From: Terebella lapidaria
Taxonomy: Eukaryota > Annelida > Polychaeta > Terebellida > Terebellidae
Length of the DNA: 64,000 nt
NCBI GenBank assembly: GCA_949152475.1
Contig: OX424559.1
Location: 19,437,809-19,501,808, forward strand
Direction of reading: 5' to 3'
The translations under genes were made by a program, and so were the position numbers. Below, in pieces: positions 1 to 13,885 of this stretch (within the stretch, counting starts at the first letter, position 1; every line of letters begins with the position of its first letter). The notes under the pieces were generated by a model. That model searched no databases. It saw only the letters and a list, made by a program, of their open reading frames with translations, and was not told the origin of the DNA.

Positions 1-1076
1 TGGGACACATTCTGCCTAATATTCCACTCAATGCTGAGATTAGAGACTAGGAATCAATTGTGGACACAGGAAATGATATATGCTGAATATTGTCATGATT
101 TAGCATTTGACCTTTGAAATCATTTTCAAGGTCAGAACATAAAATGGCTGATATCTTGTTTATTGTTGACTTTACAGTTTAGGAATCAATTGTGCATATA
201 TTGGACCTTGATTTTGACCTTTGATCTCATTTTCAAGGTCAGCACAAAATGAGTAAAACCTCGCTTAATATTGACTTTACAGTTCAGGAATAAATTGTGG
301 ACGTATAGGAAATGATGTATGCCGAATATTTTGATGACTTTGAATTTGACCTTTGACCTAATTTTCAAGGTCAGGGGACAAAATGGCTGATATGTCACTT
401 ATTTTTTACATTACAGCTTATGAATCAATTGTGCACATATAGGAAATGATGTATGCGGCTTATTTGGGTGGGCTTCAACTTGACCTTTAACATTTTTTTC
501 AAGGTCAGAACACAAAATGGCTCGCTTATCATCGACTGTGCAGCTTATGAATCAATTGCGAACATACAGGAAATGATATATTCTGAATATTGTCATGACC
601 TTGATTTGACCTTTGACCTCAATTTCAAGGTCACAGAACAAAATGGCCAATATCTTGCTTATTATTGACTTTACAGCTTAGGAATCAATTATGAACGTAT
701 AGGAAATTGTGTATGCTGTATGCTTTATCTCATAATAACTCATGACATTGATATTGACCTTTGACCTCATTTTCAAGGTCACAGGACAAAATGGCTAATA
801 TCTCGTTTGTGATCGACTTTACAACTTGAAAACAATTGTGGACATAAACGAAATGGTATATGCCAAATATTCTGATGACCTCTAATTGACCGTTTACTTC
901 ATTTTTAAGTCACAGGAAAAACTTGCTAATATTTCTCTCATTATTGGATTTACAGCTGAAAGATCAATTGTTGACATATAGGAAGTGATAAATGCTGAAT
1001 ATTCTCGTGACCTTGAATTCGAATAGATATATATGTACATGTTTTGTGCGGTAACCTTTCTTAGCCCTTGGGCTAA
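1..1076 (+). repeat. AGGTCA-type tandem-array element, truncated by window edge
   Basis: Diverged monomers of about 134 bp repeat through this stretch. Each has a TGACCT-rich core, a 'caaaatggctaatatctcgc' block and a 'caattgtggacatatagg' block. Exact DR1 motifs (TGACCTTTGACCT) occur at 347-359, 607-619 and 755-767. The right end is the 16-bp palindrome TTAGCCCTTGGGCTAA at 1061-1076, shared with the other arrays here. The left terminal hairpin lies outside the window. It looks non-coding and mobile; the short ORFs in it are chance. Confidence 0.85.
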
Positions 1077-1090
1077 TTTTATTTACATAT

Positions 1091-2190
1091 TGTACATAGG
1101 ATGTGTTTTGTTTTTAGTATATAAGTATTTTTGTATTTATATCAAAGAAAAGTTTATGCTAGAAAACAGAATAACTTGCTCTAAAAGTGACACACAACGT
1201 TCACAACTGATATGCAAAGTTCACCATCACACAAATTGAGAGTTGTGCAATGTATATACCTTATTAACTGATTATGCACAAACTACCATACTCACATCGA
1301 ATTGCAATAGATCATGGCCAAAGTTCATAGTAAAATATTTTATACTCTTCAGATCATTTCCAATGATAAACGATCCAACGATTTGAGACACCGGGCGTCA
1401 TTTTCCTGAAACCTATACAGAGCGAGCATTGACCTTTTGTACGAGCATGACATTTCAGGTCATTGGTAATGCAACTGAAGATCGTGCGCATTGAATAGAT
1501 CCAAACGTAGAACCAAATGCTCCAAAGTAATTTTTCCTCTCCACCTTATTCTCCTATATTCACTGGATGACAGTTGGGACTGTTCATCTTATGTGTTAAA
1601 CCAGTATGTCTTGAGTTACTCAAAAGCCCTGGTATAAAAGCGCATTACATATGTTTTGATACAGTTGTGACACATGACACTGTATGAATTTGTATCAGAT
1701 GAATAGCTGATGGATTCAGGATCGTTATAAAAAAAAATGGAACATGTTGGTGACAAATTTGTGCACTGTCAAGTTGAAATAATTGTACACTACATTGAAT
1801 TATATTATGCAAATATCTTTTCCATATGTACATATCAGCGTCCACACTGGTTTACACATACCAATAAAAACCCAATGGAAGTGTATGATCAGTCAAAAAA
1901 TAGGCATCTGATTGTCGATCAGGACATCATTCAATGTAGCCTATATTGATATGATGATAGGATGTGTTGATATGTGTTGAATGAGTTCACATTGTTTTAA
2001 ATAAATTATGAACACTGCATTGTCAGAGCTATCGAAGTCTGTTTTAATGAATAATAAATATGCCTTGATAATTATATATCAGGAGAGTTTATACATTCTC
2101 CATATGTATATATGAACATACTTTGTAACCAATGGCACAATAAAGGTCACACATTATCACACAAACATTGAAGTATTGTTATATTTGTAT
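1091..2190 (+). repeat. Duplicated 3'-UTR-like segment, copy 1
   Basis: This segment is a diverged copy of 35,593-36,645. Shared landmarks include tgtacataggatgtg at the start, a gacaaatttgtg block near 1750, and a polyadenylation-like AATAAA at 2139-2144 followed by cacacattatcacac. The second copy follows a decayed receptor-tail coding block, so this is probably the 3' end of a paralogue whose coding part would lie left of the window. The neighbouring array ends just before the homology starts, as if it had inserted there. No ORF in it looks coding. Confidence 0.6.
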
Positions 2191-4902
2191 TGTTATATTT
2201 TCAACGTATTGAACTCTACAGTGTAACAAAAAAATAAACAAATCGTACGTTGCATACACATAACTTTGACATTGGACATACATGCTAAATTTGTTTTCAT
2301 GACACACAAATAACTATTTTTATAATGAAATCATACAAAATGCCAATGGAAAACGATCAGATGATATGTATAGAAAATATTTCAGTAACTGTTCATTCAA
2401 ATAAATCTGAAGTCAGGCTATATTGTGTACATATAATGATGATGATCGAATGATTAGAATAAACTATAATAAATGTAAATGTCAAAATATAATCCCCAAC
2501 ACAACAAGAAAGAGTATGTAAGAAGTTATATTGAAAATTTATACGGTTACATCATGCACGCATAATATAAACTCCAGGACCATCATGACGAATGTGTACA
2601 ATATCAACATGAATGAATGCACTTGATCCGTTATATATTGATCTACAATGACCGTACCGGGTCAAAGCAATAAAATATAAAGTAATGCAAAAGAACTCTT
2701 ATGGACAGAAGTGGAAAAAGCGAATGGCTAACTACATCTTTTCAGCAAATATCAATAAACGAACAGTTAGTGCAGACACCTGGTGAATACGCTGAAATAC
2801 GATACTGAGGAAGAATGGTACTAATCTGGACACGTTATGATCCATGAAATGCAAAATCGTAACGTAACAAATTAAACAGTCTACAGCAGTTCACACTGCA
2901 CGAAAACTCGAATTTAATAAATAATAATTATATGCGAGATTTTCGGTCGATCACATTATTTGAAGTTTAGTTGAATAAACTGATCACGTATAATACCTCA
3001 TTCACGTTTACTGCTGAATAATGAAAATTAAATGCTTTGGGGATATGCGGTATATTAGCGTAGTTTTCTGGACATAATAATTCATTAAACTGAAATGTAT
3101 TTAAATATAATTTCAAGTAAACTACACTGATATTTTCATTTATTTATGGTATTCGCAGTCTATCTGTGATAACATAACATCCACAAACTTACAACTCTCA
3201 AAATTATTTATGAATTGCACATATACTTCTGAATCAGTGTAAGTGCAATAAGTTTGAGTATAAATATAATTTTCTGTCTCTCTATACTGGCAATCATTTT
3301 GCCTCAATGGGTACTTTAACGCTTGTTTCGCATTTCATGTAACCTCATAATATTATTAAATGACTATCGCTCTAGTCTGGTTGATATTGTTTCTGACGGT
3401 GAAGCTGTCTGCGCGATAACCTCGAAATCACTGATATATTGTTGTGCATTGTTGTGCAAGACTCTCGGTAATCACGAAATGTCAAACAAACAGAATAATT
3501 TCGCTGTATTGTGTTATCTATCTGCCTTTTAACCAAGTTTCAGTCCGACCTGAATATGTACCTCCCCTCTCCCCCCCCCCCCCCCCTATGTTCAGTTGCC
3601 ACTATGTTCAGTTGCCACACCCCATTATTTACACCTTGTTTTAGACCTATTCACTGCATGACAATATATATGTCTGGTGTAGGCAGGTATGTATTGAAAT
3701 ATCTGAATCTTAATCTACACACCATTCACTTATCTTTAAAATACACCTGTGATGTCAGACTATTGTTTGTGCGCTCCATTATCTTTCAAGAATGGACAGA
3801 AAAAAAAGAATGTAGTCCATTTTTATTGAGTCTAAGAATGGACAGTCTAGGTGGTGTATTTTAAGTCAGAGAAAGCACTTGTAAACTGTCCATTCGTAGA
3901 TCTGAAAGGCCGAGGCCGACATTTACTCGTGCTTTCTCTGTTACCGAACACAACAAGTAAACACTCATATTAGGTGGATTATTTGGTGATCTTGAACTCC
4001 AGATATGATGACTTAGAGCGATGACCTGTGCTAACAAATGCCTTCACCAATGAAGAAAGCAAATGTGTTGTTTTCGCACAATGTAACCATACCCAATCCA
4101 TGTTGTAAATGAGAAGTGATAACATGATTGTATACTAGTATCCCATGCCGAGTATGGTGTTTACATGGTGGTTAGCACAAAAGTTCTAGAAATCAATAGT
4201 ATGAGATTTATTACACTCAATTGCTTGTCAACATGCTCTCTATAACAAGCCGTCGTCAGTATAACTGAATAGGTAAAAAGATATTAATAGCGACAGCAAT
4301 AAATCAAATAGACAAAGAAAACAGACCTGCCTGTAGACGTTAATTTTTAAAATAACAAATGCCTATCACACGTATGTCACATTACAAACACGAGAATATA
4401 TATAGTGTGCCCTATATTATTCTTAAGTAAAAAGGCCTCATTATATGTTATCAGGTTTCACTTTTGGTGAACTGAAAAACGGTGATGGAAAGAAAACCAT
4501 CAAATCATCGATGGAAAGGTATCTGGCCATCGATCTAACACGTTGACATCAAGTGGATGGGGACACGTCACACGCGTGGTTACAGACATGAAAATTGCGA
4601 CCGCTTCGTGTACATTCTGTACATACATCATACAACAGTAGATTTGTTCTCGACCTATCCTGCAATTTTTCAAGTGACGTTTCTAAGTGACAATAGTACA
4701 GCAGGTTGGCATGTATCTCTGTTCCTGACGGAAATAATGTGCACAATATGGGTCTGGGACAGTGATGGACAGTGATGGTCAGAATATAATCGGTGTGCAA
4801 ATAAACACCATATAATTATAAAATTTAACTAGATTTAGTAATTAGTAATTCAATAGAACAGCAAATCATGTTATCTGGTAATGTAAGCTTATTCATACTT
4901 TT
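2191..4902. other. No gene seen; low-complexity spots
   Basis: AT-rich sequence without a supportable exon on either strand. It contains a 16-base C run (3571-3586) followed by two tandem copies of a 16-bp word (3587-3618). The 117-residue ORF starting near 3511 begins across the C run and has no protein-like composition. Confidence 0.5.
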
Positions 4903-5027
4903 GGCTAAAGTATCATACACCGCGCCTTCTTCTATATTCAATAAGGATTGAAAAGGTGTCAGACAGATTGAATGGCATTCATTTAGTGGACGAGTAGTAT
5001 TAAGGCGCAGTGTATGATACTTGGGCC
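4903..5027. mobile_element. Short palindromic MITE-like element
   Basis: Inverted arms at 4903-4928 and 5002-5027 share AAGTATCATACACNGCGCCTT, with one mismatch in the 21-bp core. They enclose about 75 bp of non-coding sequence. No target duplication is evident, so the class is unresolved. Confidence 0.5.
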
Positions 5028-5620
5028 GTAATATTTCAAAGAGCCGATAATAAAAATGGACTGTGAGTACATAAGCCCAATGTGGTCACAATGTGACCAA
5101 TGTGGTCAGCATCAAATTATACATTCATGGAATATGATAAAGAAGTATATTATGTATTTATTATTGAATAGTACCACCCACATATTTGCCGTCTCGCCCG
5201 CAACCAGCCCAGCTTACCTGTAACGGTATCCGCAGCCACGATCAAAGAGCAAGAATACTTCAATAGTGAGAAGATTCCTTATTAAATTAAATTGAGCCTT
5301 TTCATTCATCACGAGTCCTGTTTATGTTCTGGAGTATTGAGAATCTACAGATGAGATATACAGTCAACTCCTATAATATCACGCAATGGCTAATGAGTGA
5401 TCTCATCATCACCATATAGTACATGTGCGAGAATGCCTGGAGTCTCACTCACACACGGCTTATATGTACATATTCATTGGCTAGGAAAGTTGATCTAATA
5501 TATTATTTATAACAAAATCCAACAGAGTTACCACTGAGCTGAAGAACATGATAAAGCACATATACATGCTGTCATGTGGTACAGGGCCACTGGAAAGGTT
5601 TGTCATCGATGTAACTTGTG

Positions 5621-6354
5621 TTAGACAAAGTACGTCTTTCGGGGATACCTGCTGAGGACCGCAGGTTCGAAAGACGAAGTTCCATGCATGATAAAAAGTG
5701 TACCTGGATGCGAATGAAATCTATTCACCGTTTGACACCTCAAAACATGGTGAAAACTAACGAAAATTACAGCTAAACCTACCAAAATGGCTAGGATAAT
5801 CATTTACAAGTTGTTATCTGCACTAAAATCGCTGATTTATAATGTTTTACAAACATCTTGAATCGTTTGAACCAAAGATGCAAAATCTGGCAAGTTTCTC
5901 GCTTCGATTCAATGGCGGTTTTATACAATGTTGAATCAAATTGAAACTGGCTTAGTGTTGCGTACATGTTGTTCTGCATTACGCAACACATTTTCCGTTT
6001 CGATTTGATTCTACACCATATTTCTGTGTCACGGAGTTTATCGAGGCAATGGTGAGACCGCCATTGAATCGAAGCGAGAAACTTGCCTGATTTTGCCGGT
6101 TTAGTTCAAATGATTGAAAATGTTTGTAAAACACAATGAATCAACGATTTTAACACAGATAACAACTTTGAAATGATTGTGCTTGCCATTTTGGTAAGTT
6201 TAGCTGCAATTTTCGTTAGTTTTCACCAAGTTTTGTACTCTCAAACAGCGAATATATTTTTTCGCATCGAAGTACACTTTTCAACATGCATGGCACTTCG
6301 TCTTTCGGACCTGCGGTCCTCAGCTGGTATTCCCGAAAGACGTACTTTGTCTAA
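5621..6354. mobile_element. Long inverted repeat / foldback element
   Basis: Two diverged arms of about 340 bp (5621-5963 and 5979-6354) are inverted copies joined by a loop of about 15 bp. The outer ends read ttagacaaagtacgtcttt in opposite orientation. Each arm carries an outward-facing ~60-residue ORF with a hydrophobic start, and the two products are alike because the arms are. I take these ORFs as shadows of the palindrome. The whole could fold into one long hairpin. It resembles foldback or long-TIR MITE elements; no transposase is present. Confidence 0.75.
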
Positions 6355-6817
6355 ACTTGTGTAGGATAACAAATACTTGTATTAGTACAATTAGTCTGTA
6401 CGTCTTATACCTTTATAAGAGCAGTTGGTTCTTCTTGGAATTCGTTTAACAATAATAAACAACGCAGGAGACATGGGTCGATAATGCACATTCTACCAAT
6501 AAATTAGTACATTTTGCCAGGATCCTAGAAAAGGAGCAACGAACAAAGCAGAAAGGTTCTGGATTCCTAAACCATCGATAATTTTCCTGATGCACCCTCT
6601 TGATACTGTTGCCTGAGAAATATATATCGATGGTGTTTATAGTATCAACTGTAGTCTCATTTTTGAAACTTGTTTACACTGTTTCTTGCTGATATTTTTT
6701 GCGATGCTAAATGGTATTGTTCTATAACTTGGCATATTTTACCTGGGAGTCAAACGGCAATTGTGCACCAAATTTCAGACTTCTATCGCGAAAATTGCAA
6801 AAAATATTGTCAACAAA

Positions 6818-7574
6818 TAAGCCCAAGGGCTAAGAAAGGTTACCAGACGATATATATATTTTAGATATTAGCCTTTTGTCCCATGACCTTGAAAATAAGG
6901 TCATTGGTCAATTCAAAGTCATGAGAATATTCAGCATATATCATTTCTAGTACATCCACAATTGAAGCTGTAAAGTCGATAATGAGTGAAATATTAGTCA
7001 TTTATGATCTGACCTTGAAAGTGAGGTCAAAGGTGAAGTTCAAGGTCAGGAGAATATCCAGCATCTTTCATTTATATTTTGTGCGCAATTGATTCCTAAA
7101 CTGAAAAGTCGATGATAAGCAAGACATTAGCCATTTTGTGCTCTGACCTTGAGAATAAGGTCAAGGTCAAACTCAAAGTCATCAGAATACTCGGCGTATA
7201 TCATTTCCTAGATGTCCACAACTGATTCCTGAGCTGTAAAGTCGATATCAAGCGAGATATTAGCCATTTTTTGCTCTTGACATTGAAAGTGAGGTCAGAG
7301 CTCAAATTCAAGGCCACGAAAATATTCAGCATATATCATACCCTAGGTGTCCACAATTGATCCCTGAGCTGTAAAGTCGATAATAAGTTGAGATATTAAC
7401 CATTTTGTCCTGTGATCTTGAAAATGAGGTCAACTGTCAAATTCAAGGGCATCAGAATATTAGGCATATATCATTTCCTATATGTCCACAATTGATTTCT
7501 AGTCTCTAGTCTCAATATTAAGTGAGATATTACACCTAATGTGTCCCATTATAAAGCATAGGAGAATTTAAGCA
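6818..7574 (-). repeat. AGGTCA-type tandem-array element, left end missing
   Basis: The inverse orientation of the array at 1-1076. It begins with a one-mismatch version of the TTAGCCC palindrome (6818-6833), runs through about five monomers of ~134 bp, and stops at the gcataggagaattta block without the terminal hairpin part seen in complete copies. It is a truncated copy. Confidence 0.8.
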
Positions 7575-8132
7575 CCTTCTATAATGGCGACAGGGAGGTT
7601 TGCTTCGTTTTGTTGCCGCAAAATAAACATGTGTATAATTCACCCAGCTCGATAATCAGAATGTTGTATCAGGAAGGAAAACATGCTAATCAGATAAGTA
7701 ATAAATTAGATCAGGTCAATAAAGACACGTGAACAACGCGTGAATGTATAACAGAATGAGTGAAAATTAAAACCACTGACTAAGTTGTTTTGGGGCTGAA
7801 TAAGTGTACGTGAAGGTTTACCTTTTATTATGTGCGAGTGAACTCATTACATCTAGTTTAGCAAGTATAAACTGGAATCTTTGTTTGTTTGTGTTTATTG
7901 TCCAGGTTGTATACGGTGCAATTTCTGCTCCATGGACCCAGACACCACGCCCAAAATACATTTCCTTTGTCACTTACAGCCATAGGCCTGTATTCTTAAA
8001 GCTTTAAGTATGCTATATAAAGAGATACGTCCAATCCCTTCGAGCTTTTGAGACTTCCCCTGAACCTTTCGTGCTGACTGGTGACGTAAGTAGGTGCCTT
8101 TGGCCTAGGCCGACCAGGGGGATTTTCGGCCG

Positions 8133-8140
8133 TATAAAAG
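8133..8140 (+). promoter_or_regulatory. Candidate TATA box
   Basis: TATAAAAG lies in a locally GC-rich stretch (8090-8160) within AT-rich DNA, which is the usual look of a TATA promoter. A weak candidate coding start lies about 540 bases downstream (8675). No initiator or splice structure confirms transcription. Confidence 0.2.
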
Positions 8141-8659
8141 GAAGGGGCGACTGGCCTACAGTGTGGCATAATCAATTGACTTGGGAGGCATTCACATCGT
8201 CCTCAAAGTCCGTATGTAATGCATTTCATTATGTGTATATCTATTTTTCAGCGTTTATAGCATATTTGTTGAATGTAGGGTGTAGAAAGATGGGTGATAT
8301 CTCTGACGGAATATTTTGTAATCATATAACATTGATAGCGTCACCCTTGATAGTCTGTCCAATTGTACATGTACATGCTATGTTACATGTATGCACCTAT
8401 TGGTATGTACTCTAGGTTAGTAATAATAGCATACAATGACTGAGTACTGCTCAACAACATATGAATACAAAATTTACTAGGTCACACAGCCTGTTTGTAT
8501 GTTGTGTACAAATATGTATTATATCTTTACTGTGGATGTGGCTACATTACCGGGAGATATCTATGCACGTAAATTACTGGGAACCATACAAATTCGTCAC
8601 ACCAAGAGATAATATGTGCATTACGGCTAGGAGGGAAATAGGTAGCCCTAATTTTATGA

Positions 8660-8935
8660 GTGATGTGTGCACGTATGGATATTGCAATTATACTTTGCAG
8701 TTTGTGTGTTTTCTCACATCTGTGCCGTGGGGAACATGCCATACTGCAAGAATGGCTTTATACCACTTCGCCGTTACACCCGACTGCCTCTGGCCTCTGT
8801 CGTGGGCGGCCTGACTCGCGCCAGTGCATAGACCCGCTCACATGCAAAGCAAAACAAACAACACGTGGTTCTGTGGTTTTACGTTCGGTTTATCCGTCGG
8901 GGAAGATCGTGGTCGTTATCATAATATTTTTTTGA
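8660..8935 (+). CDS. Weak candidate first exon with signal-peptide-like start
   Basis: From the second methionine (8675) the frame reads a short hydrophobic, cysteine-containing stretch (MDIAIILCSLCVFSHLCRG) like a secretory signal. A polar region with four cysteines follows over about 50 residues. A TATA-like box lies upstream. No family is recognised, the 3' end is hydrophobic and probably intronic, and an overlapping frame is also open, so this may be chance. Confidence 0.15.
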   Translation: MMCARMDIAIILCSLCVFSHLCRGEHAILQEWLYTTSPLHPTASGLCRGRPDSRQCIDPLTCKAKQTTRGSVVLRSVYPSGKIVVVIIIFF

Positions 8936-11900
8936 TGGTCGTTCATCTATTCATAACATACTTAAGATGGTGAAACCCTGCCGATTGTTGGCAGTAAATT
9001 TCACGACTTTAGTACCGCATACAAAATATGAGCATTTGTCACAAAACTTCTGGTAGTCCGAAGTGACTTTTTGCAGTTGGAGTGAATAGAGGAGTCAATT
9101 TCTTGTTTTAAAAAAATACAATCTTCGACCTGAAACGTCTGGATCATTCCGGATCATAACGATAAAGTTGGTACATCCGTTCTCAATATCAACCACGTAA
9201 TCTTTAGAATACATCGACTTTTTATATAGTGGAGCAGTCAGTGTCTATGAGCCGATAATTACTTTTTGAATTTACCGCCTACATTTGTCACAAAATGCCC
9301 GACTGTCTTTGACACATTTACGAAATGCGCCATTTTCAAAATATCACGTGGATTTGGACAACACACAGACTTGAAATATCATCTATTATTTTGATGATTT
9401 TCAAAGAATAGCTGACTTGCTTGGGATTGGTACATCGTAGACTCCATAACGAGCTATCCACAGCCATGTGACATTGCGTTTTCCCCCGTAAAATTGAGTC
9501 TGAACATCGGCTACTTTCAACGTCAGGTGCCACGAAATCGTGTTTACATATTTCCCAGGTCAAAGTTTAATGTATCCTTACGCGAGACTTATCTTTGGTC
9601 ATGCCGATTCTGGTAATCTGTCTAATCCATTGATCACACCAAATAATCCACTTTCTGAATACTGAACGGGACTACGGCAGGAAATGTTCGCAGTACGACA
9701 CATTACATGTGTTTTGTAATATCAATTGGTAGCGGTCATCCTCGGAATATTTCCTTCGGTTGTGAAGAACATATTTTGCGACTATGAGATTCGGTAGCTT
9801 CGTCTCCAAATGTTTTCCCGCGAGGCACCAACAGTCCCATGTGTTATGCATGTATATCGGCATATGACGGAGGTAATCCCAGAATTATGTACATAATCGA
9901 AGACATATTAGTTCATAGACAAAGAATTGTTGTAGATCGGGGAATGACGAACACTGAAAACCATGTTTCCAGACGATAACTGACATATCGCTCACCACGT
10001 GAGTTTGTATTCGCTCTGGTGAGAAAGCCGTTGAAATCCGTGCACGGAGTTTTGAGTTCAATGTGAAGAGCAATACTCACTAGCTGCTCAAGTCCAGTCT
10101 CGGTCAGTGATCGCATGGAACCACACGGAAAATCGTCGAGCACATGTCCTTGGGCGGATTATTAACCCTCTTTCGACCCTTCTTGCACATTGGGAGTTCA
10201 TTTTCACAAATAGGTAATATAATATTATATTTGTTCAGGTACGTACATGTAATTTAAACATTCTGTATATTGGAGCCCCGTCTCTATCAACACTGATCAA
10301 GTATCTATGAGTACCTATTCCATAAGTTCGTGGTTAAATACATTTCGATAACAAAATGAAACTGTATGTAGATGTATATCTATATGTATGTCAAGAAATT
10401 TAAATCAGGTGCCCTGATTGGCACAAGTATATAAGGTAATTATCAATAAGCAGCTATATGAGTTATTCATATCACCAACATATATATATTTCTCTAAATC
10501 AAGAAGTTTACTTGATTGTAATATTCCAATGATCAATTCAAGGCAATGTGATTGGTATCAGCAACAGAATAGAGTGCCATCTGACAAAACCATCATCTCA
10601 TATTTTTCTGACTCCAGATGACTCCAGATGTCGCTGACAACTCCACACCACTTTCCTGACAGCTCAGCCAGAAGACAACACAACCAGAAGCTCCATAAAT
10701 CCTGGTTCAAGTCTCAATCAGAAGACAGATAATATCAGCTCCACACCACTTGACTGATCCCCCAATGACAGGCACCCAGGAACAATCATTCAGTTGGCCA
10801 ACAATATGGATGTCGAAGCATAACAACAACTTGTGTTTTGAAGCTTGCACCAATATATACATGTATATTAAAACAATATATATATAAATTCAAATTAAGT
10901 GCATGTTGGATCTGTAATTCTGAAACACCTGTACAGAATTGCACACCACCATTTTGGGTATTGTAATGTCACTATAAGGCAATTGGATATCTTATACAAC
11001 AGCAATTTGGGGATTCAATGGCCAATTAATAATATTTTCATATTTTATATTTTAATGGATAAAGTGGCCAACACATTGTATGTGTCAAAAATTTTTTATT
11101 GATACACATGTGTAGGTCCGAAATACATTATGAAGATTTGAATGGCAGTGTATCAAGTGGCCATGTGCAATATTGTTTGCCAATTATGATAAATTCATTA
11201 TCTTTTTGATTGGTATTATATTTGATTTATTTTGTTCTTGTTTACCTTCCATGTACAAACTTTGTAAGATAAACATATGGATAAGGAGTATACTACAAAA
11301 TACACTATTTATTCATAACATTTCTTGTCTGGTATGTTTGATATCATACCTGTGATCCATGTATGTCAAAAGATGAATTGTACTAATAAAATGCTACCAC
11401 TGTGTGAATTTCACATCAATTATGTTGACACAACCCATGTGCAATAATGATACTTTAATGTCACATGTAATCATGATGACAATGAATCAAAAGCCTGGTG
11501 ATATCTACATTTACATGTTATTGGGATCAGGATGTATCCTGTATCTAGCTTGGGGTTTGTGTTCTTTGTATGCATAGACCGAGCATTATGCACAATAGGG
11601 TCAGTGAAGACATACATGTACTGTTAGTTATTCGATGAACACAGAGTGTTATGAATTATGCCAAATGCAAGAAGATGTTTCTTCCCCAGAAGTTTTAAAC
11701 TGTCACTTTGGAAATACGGGTTATTATTTGCATTGATCAGGTGAATAGAGTAGTGTCATGGCCCAATGCACACAGAAGCCCTAGCGTGTAGCAGTCTACA
11801 TGTAAAGGCCAGTGTGAAATGTGCACAGTGGAGCATATGATATTGAAGTCTCCCTCTCACTGTGGCAGTGTCTTGAAGGGTTAAAAAATAGTGCCTGTGC

Positions 11901-12482
11901 TGGCCACTTGGGAAAATATTTTAGTTGTCCATAAATGTCTGAACTTCAAAAATTATTTGTGATGCAATGGATTTGAATTTCAAAAAAATATTTCTCTGCT
12001 CATAAACTAGCATATGTAGTAATGCTCAGAAAAATACTAGGAACATTCGTAATCGACTTTTTCCACAAGAACGGATGTCCCGAAATTTTGGTCGTCAATT
12101 TCACCAATTTTAACATAAGATGCATAATAACTGCCCGTAAAATGCTTTAAATTAGTTATTAACATGATAATATAAAATTTATGTGAAATATGTGTTCATT
12201 TCTTTAAGAAAAACCATTTTCAAAAATATTCAGTGCGCATCACTGACTAAAATATGGCGAGGGTAACAACCCCTTAAAGCTTTAAAGCCCTCTCATACTC
12301 ATCCTCCACTCACACTCAAGTGAGATATACTCAAGTAGGGCTCAAGGAGCACTGGAGTGTGGGTTTAGGGTCACCTCGCTTTTCTGAGGTATTGCTCACA
12401 CTCAGTTGGATTTAGTCCTTTCAGTATTCACAGAGGTCACTTAAGTGTTACTCACTGGCGGGAAGCTTTAGTGCAGCGGATA

Positions 12483-12971
12483 TGGGCAGTTTCGTGGTAA
12501 CCTAGACTGCCAGTAAAATATAGTTGATGTGCAATAAGGGCAATGTTGAACATGTTGTGTCCGTTGTAATTTTCTATGGCATTTGACAGAGCAAAAGGAA
12601 GTTTGATGCATTTTTGAGATCATAAGGTTGAAGTTTAGGGGAAAATGATGTTTTCCAGTCAAATTTAGGATTGTGCTGGATTATTTTCATTATCCATTGT
12701 ATTCTGACATGTTTACTTTGATATTAGACAAAAAAAAGCAGCAAGTAATAGTGTTCTTCCATTCTTCAACTGATTTAATAAAATAGTTTTTACTTAAGCG
12801 AATTTCTTGTTGTACTATGAAAAATCCGTTGTACATGCAGCTTTGAGAGCTTCATTTTCAACAAATATAGAGTATATAGTTTCAGAATTCACCAGAATGC
12901 AAGGAATAGCATACATTCGAAATTTTGTCACTGTGAGACACTAGTGGTCTAGGTTACTTTGAAACTGCCCA
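12483..12971. mobile_element. MITE with TA target site, nested in Harbinger-like remnant
   Basis: Terminal inverted repeats of about 27 bp start TGGGCAGTTTC and continue to GTAACCTAGAC, with a few mismatches between the arms. TA dinucleotides flank both ends (12,481-12,482 and 12,972-12,973), which fits a Tc1/mariner-like insertion. The 489-bp interior has no transposase ORF. Confidence 0.6.
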
Positions 12972-13654
12972 TATGTTGAATTATTGTGGGTTTGGTGGTA
13001 ACAGTGTTAAAATTGGTACAATTCAGACCGAAAAGATGTATATTGATTTCAGCTATGATACAAAGCCAGATTGACCGATTCGAGGAATATCACAAAAAGT
13101 CGAAGATGACTACCGTCGCTCATGACAAAATATTGAAATGGTCATTATAATTCTCCTAGTGTTTAACATATCGAGACAAAGATCACATTTCTAGGTTTTC
13201 TCACCTGAGGAAGCCAACTAGACACTCAGATTTCATATACAGTGGTATTATTTTATAGAAGGTGTCAATTTCCCAAATGACCCACCAAATGTTTAATTGC
13301 AACAGAGTATATTCCATGATATCTCCCGAAAAATAACTTTTTATGCAACGATATTAACCTACATGAATGCAAGATGGCCGACAAAATATAGTGTCTACCC
13401 ATTTCCCGGGTCCGAGATGATATGTGTACTGATTTCAAAATTTGAAATAATTTTTCAAGAATGCTGATTCATTAGGAATTACTATCATTAATATCGTAAT
13501 CATGAACACTCTAATATAATTGTAAACTTCAAAACTGTGTAAACTTCAAAAATACATCATTGTATATTTTCACAAATATGAAGTTGAAAGGTACCTGTAG
13601 CATAAAATGTGACGCTAACAATAATTGCATGACTGTATGAATTGGATATCTACG

Positions 13655-13885
13655 CTAATTATGTGGTTCTATGTCTGGAGATACTAGTATCAGTAGCTCC
13701 TGAAATATGTCCTTTGTCATCTTGTACCGTATCCATAAATGCTCGTCGCTGACCTTATCAAAGTCAAAATTAAACTCTCTTATCAAGTGACTACCATTAT
13801 ACATTTCAAAATATGCATATTTGCAAGTCTCTGGTCGCCTATCGACCATGATTGTACACAAATTATCAAAGTGAGGAATTCTCAA
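13655..13885 (-). pseudogene. HARBI1-like transposase N-terminal fragment
   Basis: The 76-residue frame has the order expected just before the catalytic domain of Harbinger nucleases: an acidic F-x-F-D-x-V segment, then LWIRYKMTKDIFQELL, then a P-D-I-E-P motif. In the family this leads into the DDE nuclease, but here the frame stops and no continuation is visible downstream. It is a remnant of the surrounding transposon. The assignment rests on pattern memory, so it is moderate. Confidence 0.4.

Larger units (their letters stand above)
7575..12286. other. Mostly featureless stretch with weak gene hints
   Basis: No exon can be supported firmly. Between 9.3 and 10.2 kb the sequence is richer in CpG and holds minus-strand ORFs, one with a good donor (gtgagtatt near 10,080), which may mark the 5' part of an unrecognised gene. 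11.9-12.2 kb resembles 48.8-49.0 kb weakly. The rest is AT-rich and unremarkable. Confidence 0.35.

Noticed and set aside
3511-3864. 117-residue ORF with a proline run
   Set aside because: The proline run is the C homopolymer, and the rest has no recognisable pattern.
8071-8814. Two 114-117 residue plus-strand ORFs
   Set aside because: Overlapping frames are equally open, composition is not protein-like and no family pattern is seen.
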